In this document: one piece after another, positions 59,300 through 64,000 of the stretch
Position numbering within the stretch: position 1 is the stretch's first letter
Layout: each line of letters begins with the position of its first letter
Assembly (NCBI GenBank): GCA_964600665.1
Contig: CAZRKC010000004.1
Location: 62,001 to 126,000 of the forward strand
Direction of reading: 5' to 3'
Length of the DNA: 64,000 bases
Source of the DNA: CAZRKC01 sp964600665
GTDB lineage: Bacteria; Bacillota; SLNR01
The notes under the pieces: model-generated
Told to the model about the DNA's origin: nothing
The model's database searches: none
What the model saw: only the letters and a program-made list of their open reading frames with translations
Program-made: the position numbers and the translations under genes

Positions 59300-59348
59300 A
59301 GTTGATACCGAAGCAAGTGGATTCGAATCCGAAAGTGAGGTGATCCGA

Positions 59349-59597
59349 ATGGCAAAAACATTGTATGTTGGAAATCTGCCCTGGGAGTCGACGGAAGACG
59401 AGCTGGCCGAGGTATTCAAGGAGTTGGCCAGCGTACAAAGCGTGAGGATAATCCGGGATAAAGAAACCGGCCGATCCAAAGGCTTTGGGTTTGTTGAGCT
59501 GGCGGATGACACCAATGTGGATGAAGTGATCTCTGCCACAAATGGTATGTTAATGGGCGGGCGGACACTTGTGATCAACGAAGCCAAGCCTAGATAA
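59349..59597 (+). CDS. RRM-type RNA-binding protein
   Basis: Predicted 82 residues, a single RNA recognition motif: LYVGNLPW is RNP2 and KGFGFVEL is RNP1, with the aromatic residues that stack on RNA bases. The start is ATG 59349 with GTGAGGTGA upstream. Single-RRM proteins of this size are common in cyanobacteria and scattered in other bacteria; they often respond to cold. It has its own terminator and lies in the middle of the nadD-yqeK synteny, so may be an insertion into the block. Confidence 0.93.
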   Translation: MAKTLYVGNLPWESTEDELAEVFKELASVQSVRIIRDKETGRSKGFGFVELADDTNVDEVISATNGMLMGGRTLVINEAKPR

Positions 59598-59618
59598 AGT
59601 GATGGATACATGAATGTG

Positions 59619-59655
59619 TGGCCCCGAACTCGAATGGAGCGCGGGGTCAAATTTT
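59619..59655 (+). terminator. Terminator after the RRM gene
   Basis: TGGCCCCG pairs with CGGGGTCA (one G-U) around a 15-base loop, followed by AATTTTT. A TATAAT at 59681-59686 follows, probably the -10 box for yqeK, but no good -35 is seen. Confidence 0.7.
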
Positions 59656-59732
59656 TGGGGTTTTGGACTTAAAATTGTGGTATAATATCATTTGACAGTG
59701 GTTGATTTGATGGCTGGAATGAGGTGATGCCG

Positions 59733-60281
59733 TTGTACCGATTAGAGGATATGGAAGGTGCACTAAAGGAAATGGTTTCTCCATATCGATTTCGTCATTC
59801 CATCGGTGTCAGAGAAACGGCAGCACGTATTGCGGTACAGTCTGGTATTTCGATTGATCAGGCAAAGATTGCCGGTTTGCTACATGATTGCGGAAAGCAA
59901 GATATATGCCAGGATACTTCGGATCAATCCTTCGATTGCAGCGTTGATGACGCGCTCACACATGCCGAGCGGGGAGCCCAAATTGCGAAATTAAGATTTG
60001 GAGTCGACGATGTGGAGATTCTCGATGCGATTCGGCACCACACAGTGGGCGGTGCTGGGTTGAGTACATTAGCAAAAATTATTTATCTGGCAGACCTTAT
60101 CGAACCCAATCGAAATTTTCCTGGGGTTGACCAACTCCGGGCGGCGGTCACGCTAAGTTTGGACCAGGGGCTTTTGTTAGCTGCAGACCAAACCATTACC
60201 CATCTGATTCGCAAAGGGAAACCTATTCATACGGCTGTAATCGAGATGAGAAATGAAATCCTAACCAAAGTGGGAAAGTAG
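59733..60281 (+). CDS. yqeK: YqeK family HD-domain Ap4A hydrolase
   Basis: Predicted 182 residues. FRHSIGVRETAARIA, LLHDCGKQD (HD motif), HAERGAQIAK and AIRHHTVGGAGLS are conserved in YqeK, a symmetric diadenosine tetraphosphate hydrolase with a metal centre. TTG 59733 is the best start, six bases after GAGGTG; GTG 59724 and ATG 59727 fall in that site. It lies seven bases before the LytR-CpsA-Psr gene. Confidence 0.93.
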   Translation: MYRLEDMEGALKEMVSPYRFRHSIGVRETAARIAVQSGISIDQAKIAGLLHDCGKQDICQDTSDQSFDCSVDDALTHAERGAQIAKLRFGVDDVEILDAIRHHTVGGAGLSTLAKIIYLADLIEPNRNFPGVDQLRAAVTLSLDQGLLLAADQTITHLIRKGKPIHTAVIEMRNEILTKVGK

Positions 60282-60288
60282 GAACAGT

Positions 60289-61521
60289 ATGAGACATATT
60301 CGCAAAAAAAAGAAGCCAGTATCTGTGCTCAGACGCCTTGCCCAACTGATGGGTGTGTTGTTACTCGCGATCATAATATTATTAGGGATAAGTGCTGTCA
60401 ATTTCTTTAATGGGCTACATAGTGGGTTAACTACAGATCAGGAGTCTGAACTGGCTGTAGCAGCACCTGGGGACCGAATCAACATCTTGATTCTCGGCGT
60501 CGATGTCCCAAAAGCTGCGGACGGTACCATAGATTATAGCATTCGTTCACGAACTGACACGATGATGGTAGCAACCGTCGACATGGAAATGAATACTTTG
60601 CAATTTCTTTCCATCCCCCGTGATACAAGGGTACAGATTCCGGGAAGGCAGGGTAATTACAAAATCAATAGTGCGCATGTCTACGGAGGTCCTGCGTTAG
60701 CGATTAAAACTGTGGAAAATTTGCTCGAAATTCCAATCCACTATTATGTCCGTACGAATGTGGAGGGCTTTGCGTCCATTATCGACATCTTAGGCGGGGT
60801 AACAGTGGATGTTGAGAAAGATATGCATTATGAGGATCCATGGCAAGGTCTTTATATCGATTTGAAAGCTGGTTTGCAAGTCCTGGATGGAAGCAAAGCC
60901 ATGCAATATGTTCGTTACCGGAGCGATGGAGATGATTTGACACGTATCAGAAGGCAACAGAAATTTCTGGGTGCTGTGGCTGATGAATTCTTTGAATTCA
61001 GCACACTCTTCAAATTACCGCGTCTTGCCGGTGAAGTAGCAAAGTACTTGGATACGAACATGAAGCCGATGGGTACATTTCGTTTTATCCCTTTACTGGT
61101 CAAACTCAACCCATCCGAGATGGAAATGACGATGGTACCGGGAACCCCAAGCTCTGCAGGCGGAGTTAGTTATTGGATTCCAAATATGACAAAATTAAGG
61201 CAGATTATCGACCATCAAGTCTGGGGAATCGATCGGGATGTAAATAGCGGTATCCGGGTCGAAGTTTTAAATGGTTCGGGCAAGCCTGGTCTTGCGACCT
61301 CTGTATCCAAAATGCTCAAAAGTAAAGGATTTGATGTGGTTAATGTATCGACAGCTGATCGGTCGGATTACGAAACCACTTCCATCTACACATATCATTA
61401 TGATTCAGGGAAAATGAAAGCTTTATCCAGGGTTTTTTCTTTCGGTGTGGTCAAGACTATGACAGGCCAGCGATCCGATGTGGATATTACAATCATCATC
61501 GGGAAGGATTTTCCTGAATAA
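60289..61521 (+). CDS. LytR-CpsA-Psr family wall glycopolymer ligase with LytR_C domain
   Basis: Predicted 410 residues. A basic N-terminus (HIRKKKKP) and one membrane helix are followed by the LCP domain: RTDTMMVATVD, LSIPRDTRVQIPG, GGVTVDVEKDM and VRYRSDGDDLTRIRRQQ hold the arginines and aspartates that bind the polyprenyl pyrophosphate. A C-terminal LytR_C domain (about residues 320-405, VEVLNGSGKPGLA) follows. The protein transfers teichoic acid-like or capsular polymers to peptidoglycan on the outer membrane face. It is between yqeK and rsfS as in other Clostridia. Confidence 0.94.
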   Translation: MRHIRKKKKPVSVLRRLAQLMGVLLLAIIILLGISAVNFFNGLHSGLTTDQESELAVAAPGDRINILILGVDVPKAADGTIDYSIRSRTDTMMVATVDMEMNTLQFLSIPRDTRVQIPGRQGNYKINSAHVYGGPALAIKTVENLLEIPIHYYVRTNVEGFASIIDILGGVTVDVEKDMHYEDPWQGLYIDLKAGLQVLDGSKAMQYVRYRSDGDDLTRIRRQQKFLGAVADEFFEFSTLFKLPRLAGEVAKYLDTNMKPMGTFRFIPLLVKLNPSEMEMTMVPGTPSSAGGVSYWIPNMTKLRQIIDHQVWGIDRDVNSGIRVEVLNGSGKPGLATSVSKMLKSKGFDVVNVSTADRSDYETTSIYTYHYDSGKMKALSRVFSFGVVKTMTGQRSDVDITIIIGKDFPE

Positions 61522-61565
61522 TATGGAATCAATCATTTAATAGATCGAAAACGGGAGGCGAATGA

Positions 61566-61934
61566 ATGCACTCAAACGAGAAAGAATTAGCACTGATGGC
61601 GGCAAAAGCTGCCGATGACAAGAAAGCGAAGAATATCCTATTGATGGATATGAGAGGTGTGACCATAATCACCGACTATTTCGTGATCTGTTCCGGGCAA
61701 TCTGGTGTACAGGTGCAGGCTATCGCTGATAATATTGAAGAAAAAATGGCGGAGATCGGACTGCGAGTAGGCCATCTGGAAGGTTATCGGGAAGCCAAAT
61801 GGGTGCTGATGGATTATGGAATGTTTGTGGTGCATATTTTTCAGGAAGAAGACCGTGAATTCTTTGATTTGGAAAGATTATGGCGAGATGCACCGATCTA
61901 TTATTATGAAGAGAATATGACGACCATGCCTTGA
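61566..61934 (+). CDS. rsfS: Ribosomal silencing factor RsfS
   Basis: Predicted 122 residues. LLMDMRGVTIITDYFVICSG, GYREAKWVLMDYGMFVVHIF (here quoted as GYREAKWVLMDYG) and REFFDLERLW are typical of RsfS (YbeB/Iojap). It binds L14 and prevents joining of ribosomal subunits under starvation. GGGAGGCGAATG precedes the start. The stop codon is part of the -35 box of the tRNA-Ala promoter. Confidence 0.96.
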   Translation: MHSNEKELALMAAKAADDKKAKNILLMDMRGVTIITDYFVICSGQSGVQVQAIADNIEEKMAEIGLRVGHLEGYREAKWVLMDYGMFVVHIFQEEDREFFDLERLWRDAPIYYYEENMTTMP

Positions 61935-61959
61935 CGAGGGTTGGAATTTGGGTTATAAT
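61931..61959 (+). promoter_or_regulatory. SigA-type promoter for tRNA-Ala
   Basis: TTGACG (61931-61936), 17-base spacer, TATAAT (61954-61959), 14 bases before the tRNA. The -35 box contains the rsfS stop codon. Confidence 0.85.
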
Positions 61960-61973
61960 CGGTATTGTCTTAT

Positions 61974-62049
<76 letters not shown>

Positions 62050-62062
62050 AAGAAATACAGTA

Positions 62063-62086
62063 ACGGCGCGGGGTTGCGCCGTTTTT
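62063..62086 (+). terminator. Intrinsic terminator after tRNA-Ala
   Basis: ACGGCGC, 6-base loop, GCGCCGT followed by TTTTG. Confidence 0.9.
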
Positions 62087-62514
62087 GTTTTGCATAAAGC
62101 CCTCCGAAATCAATTTTGCTCACCATTTTGCTAACGGACTTTCCCGCTGACAGCAGGAAAAGGCGTGATACAGTAACTCAATCGAATGCAGAAACTCTCC
62201 CCGAATAATTAACCATGGGGATGACAATTATGGATATTGCACCATAGTGTGACTCAAAATCAGGGTGTCCTGATTATGTATTGATTCTGAAGGTATTATT
62301 TATGTGATAGAGAAGTGAAACTTAGGATTATGATGTGCTTTTACTGGGGGGAGTCGAACGAGCAGTAATTATATAAGGTTTTCTATTACGAAGGGGTACA
62401 GATTAACAGCACAATATTTGGTGTCTCCGAAATATTTTAACCCATTATGTTATATAACTTCATAAAATGCTAGAAGAAAATTATTCCATATTGAACATCA
62501 AGGGGATGCATTAG
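62087..62514. other. AT-rich gene-free stretch
   Basis: About 430 bases with no convincing gene, RNA or repeat. Composition changes here to clearly more AT-rich, which marks the start of the accessory end of the window. Confidence 0.6.
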
Positions 62515-62682
62515 GTGCTTGAAATTAGGCAAACAATTCAGATCAATTCAAACAGGTCAACAGTTTGGGATTTATTCTCAACACAAGGAAACCGACGTTT
62601 ATGGTTCGCATCCGATATCGGAATCGTATCACTTTCTCGGAGTGGAAAACTTAAATCATATGCATTGAAACGACTTGTGTAA
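62515..62682 (+). CDS. Short SRPBCC-like ORF, probably a truncated gene
   Basis: A 55-residue frame from GTG 62515 with AAGGGG ten bases upstream. IRQTIQINSNRSTVWDLFST and RLWFASD look like the first strand, helix and W-F segment of SRPBCC/AHSA1 (START-like) proteins, which usually run about 140 residues and start with I-x-x-x-I-x-I-x-x-x-x-x-x-V-W. The frame then departs from the family and stops. It may be a degraded or frameshifted gene. No other piece of the domain is recognisable in the next 90 bases. Confidence 0.5.
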   Translation: MLEIRQTIQINSNRSTVWDLFSTQGNRRLWFASDIGIVSLSRSGKLKSYALKRLV

Positions 62683-62776
62683 AAAGAATCTTCGGGGGAC
62701 CTACATGTCGTTCAATTTTCGACTCTGATAAAAGCGTAGCGATCCAGAATGATGAGAGCGAATGGAGTGATGCAAA

Positions 62777-63220
62777 TTGGATAAGACTAGCATGACAATA
62801 AATGAGTATTTCTTATCATTAAAAGACCAAGATCGGAAAACATTAGAGACGATAAGGGATATTATTCTTAGTATTTCGCCAAATGTTAGCGAGAGTATTT
62901 GGAAAGGTGTTTTTTGGGGTGGCACTGAACAAGCGATCCTTGGTTTTGGTGAGATGATTTATCAAAAACCTGACAAATCAGATAGCGAATGGTTTATGAT
63001 TGGCATTTCAAGACAGAAGAATTACTTCAGTATTTACGTCAATGCAATTAAAGATAATCAATACTTGGTGAAATCGTACTCCAACAAATTAGGGAAAACG
63101 AAAGTCGGAAGTAGCAGCATCAGTTTTTCTAAACTTGAAAATGTGGATATTAATAACTTGAAAGACTTATTTATTGAAGCAATCGCGATTTACAATGAGG
63201 GGAAAGATCGTCGTATATGA
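62777..63220 (+). CDS. DUF1801-like (YdhG-type) protein
   Basis: Predicted 147 residues from TTG 62777, with GGAG nine bases upstream; an ATG at 62792 is the alternative. The pattern I-x-x-Y-x-x-x-L-x-x-x-x-R-x-x-x-E-x-I-R-x-x-I near the N-terminus, the ESIWKGVFWGG segment and the MIGISRQKNYFSIYV strand resemble the DUF1801/YdhG fold (iron chaperone frataxin-like shape). The gene is more AT-rich than the block to the left. It could belong to an acquired segment. Function is unknown. Confidence 0.75.
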   Translation: MDKTSMTINEYFLSLKDQDRKTLETIRDIILSISPNVSESIWKGVFWGGTEQAILGFGEMIYQKPDKSDSEWFMIGISRQKNYFSIYVNAIKDNQYLVKSYSNKLGKTKVGSSSISFSKLENVDINNLKDLFIEAIAIYNEGKDRRI

Positions 63221-63242
63221 CAAAATGTCATCGAAAGCTTAG

Positions 63243-63485
63243 ATTAAAATAGCACGAAAGCACATCGACAGAGTCATTCGAAGGATTTCAGGTATAGTAA
63301 TCGGTATTGAATCATATGATCACAATGAAGCTCAGAACGAAGGACGCCTAACAAACGAATCAGTTATAAGCATTATCGAAGTGACTGACATTGGCAACCT
63401 TGATCGACTAATCCCAAGTGAGAGCCCTTTTTATGCTTCAAATGACGTAAATGTTTATGGAATTACCCCATCTGTGGAAACTTGA
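63243..63485 (+). pseudogene. Possible gene remnant without a start codon
   Basis: An 80-codon frame free of stops and with coding-like composition (for example SVISIIEVTDIGNLDRLI) that begins right after a TAG and has no ATG, TTG or GTG start near its beginning and no ribosome site. It may be the 3' part of a gene whose 5' part was lost. I cannot assign a family. Confidence 0.35.
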
Positions 63486-63832
63486 AGTAGCTGTAAATAC
63501 TTAGATTTATTATGAATACTAATCAATATTAAATATTCACGAAAGAGCGCCTGCGCGCTAATTGAACCAATCAGGAACAAATCCATTTAGATTAGTGCAT
63601 CGCAAGACGTTTTTGGAAATATGCTTGAATGCAAATCGTCGGATGGAAAAGAAGAATGTGCAAACCGTTTAGAATTTACTCCTCTTCTCCTGTTGAGTTA
63701 TTGGTAGCAAAATCATTTTTATTTTTATTTTCGTCCGATGGAAATATCTTCTTGGATCAGGTATTGTGTAGAGGAATCGATATTAAAACAGCGAACACTC
63801 CAATATCGGTCAGATGAGGAGGCGGTTCTTGA
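63486..63832. other. AT-rich stretch without a supported gene
   Basis: Nothing convincing. One 62-codon frame at 63629-63817 has no ribosome site and no recognisable protein character. Confidence 0.5.
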
Positions 63833-64000
63833 ATGAAATGGACAGGCTCGGTTAGGATCAACATGCAGGGAATTAAGGAAGCCATTATTAAGGATACTAT
63901 TGTAGAACAGATTTTTTACCGTAACTCATCTGTCTATATTGGCACCGGCATTTCGGCAACAGAACTAGTGGCCGGGGAAACATATGGTTCGAATATCGGT
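63833..64000 (+). CDS. Partial protein of unknown function running off the right edge
   Basis: From ATG 63833 the frame stays open for 56 codons to the end of the window. GATGAGGAGGCGG is a strong ribosome site, with GGAGG ending ten bases before the ATG. The visible start MKWTGSVRINMQGIKEAI and the later SVYIGTGISATELVAGE have normal amino acid composition, with no signal peptide. I do not recognise the family. The rest lies in the next stretch of the genome. Confidence 0.6.
   Translation, partial: MKWTGSVRINMQGIKEAIIKDTIVEQIFYRNSSVYIGTGISATELVAGETYGSNIG

Noticed and set aside
63629..63817. 62-codon frame near the right edge
   Set aside because: No ribosome site, no family resemblance, and a composition like the AT-rich surroundings.

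Overview
The window reads as chromosome of a strictly anaerobic, hydrogen-metabolising Firmicute of the class Clostridia. The evidence is A/G-rich Shine-Dalgarno sites, frequent TTG/GTG starts, a valS T-box leader, an L21 leader, an N-terminally extended L27 with its Prp protease, a Spo0B-like gene between rpmA and obg, and two [FeFe]-hydrogenase operons. I cannot name the species from the sequence alone. Composition is fairly even until about 62 kb, after which it becomes more AT-rich and the genes more fragmentary.

Left part (1-16.5 kb): the 3' part of an HD-GYP c-di-GMP phosphodiesterase followed one base later by a 1207-residue surface protein with a membrane anchor; a CPBP-type membrane protease and an unknown polytopic membrane protein facing each other across a bidirectional terminator; fused methionine sulfoxide reductase MsrAB; an alanine-racemase-like enzyme with altered motifs; an M20 amidohydrolase; a nitroreductase-fold protein; a UPF0316 membrane protein; a metallo-beta-lactamase-fold hydrolase. 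A tightly overlapping run then encodes two-subunit class I fumarase, RNase PH, the RdgB nucleotide pyrophosphatase and a YfcE-type phosphoesterase.

Middle part (16.6-28.3 kb): an eight-gene tRNA cluster (Pro, Gly, Arg, His, Arg, Gln, Leu, Gly) with its own promoter and terminator; the proteostasis block tig-clpP-clpX-lon-engB; then T-box-controlled valS and folC.

Hydrogen block (28.4-41.4 kb), the most distinctive part: DRTGG protein, HATPase, a PAS-less sensory-type [FeFe]-hydrogenase homologue, second DRTGG protein, PHP phosphoesterase, HydC, second HATPase, thioredoxin-like 2Fe-2S protein, HydB, HydA. After a hairpin comes a second, reduced set: thioredoxin-like protein, HydC2, HydB2, HydA2. 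The two sets differ in architecture: HydB1 carries a C-terminal two-cluster ferredoxin domain and HydB2 lacks it. Paralogue similarity is very uneven along the operon (about 82% for the thioredoxin-like pair, clearly lower for HydC). This suggests one electron-bifurcating complex and one functionally different complex, with a linked H2- or redox-sensing and signalling module.

Right part (41.4-62.1 kb): conserved Clostridia housekeeping synteny: DUF4321-maf-radC-mreBCD-PBP2-minCDE-rodA (cell shape and division site), two tRNA/rRNA-related genes (radical SAM TIGR03960 and TIGR03936), RNase G, rplU-prp-rpmA, Spo0B-like, obgE, nadD, an RRM protein, yqeK, a LytR-CpsA-Psr protein, rsfS and tRNA-Ala. 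The last 1.9 kb is an AT-rich accessory segment with a short SRPBCC-like ORF, a DUF1801-like gene, a probable gene remnant and a gene running off the right edge. No IS element, CRISPR array or prophage is evident.
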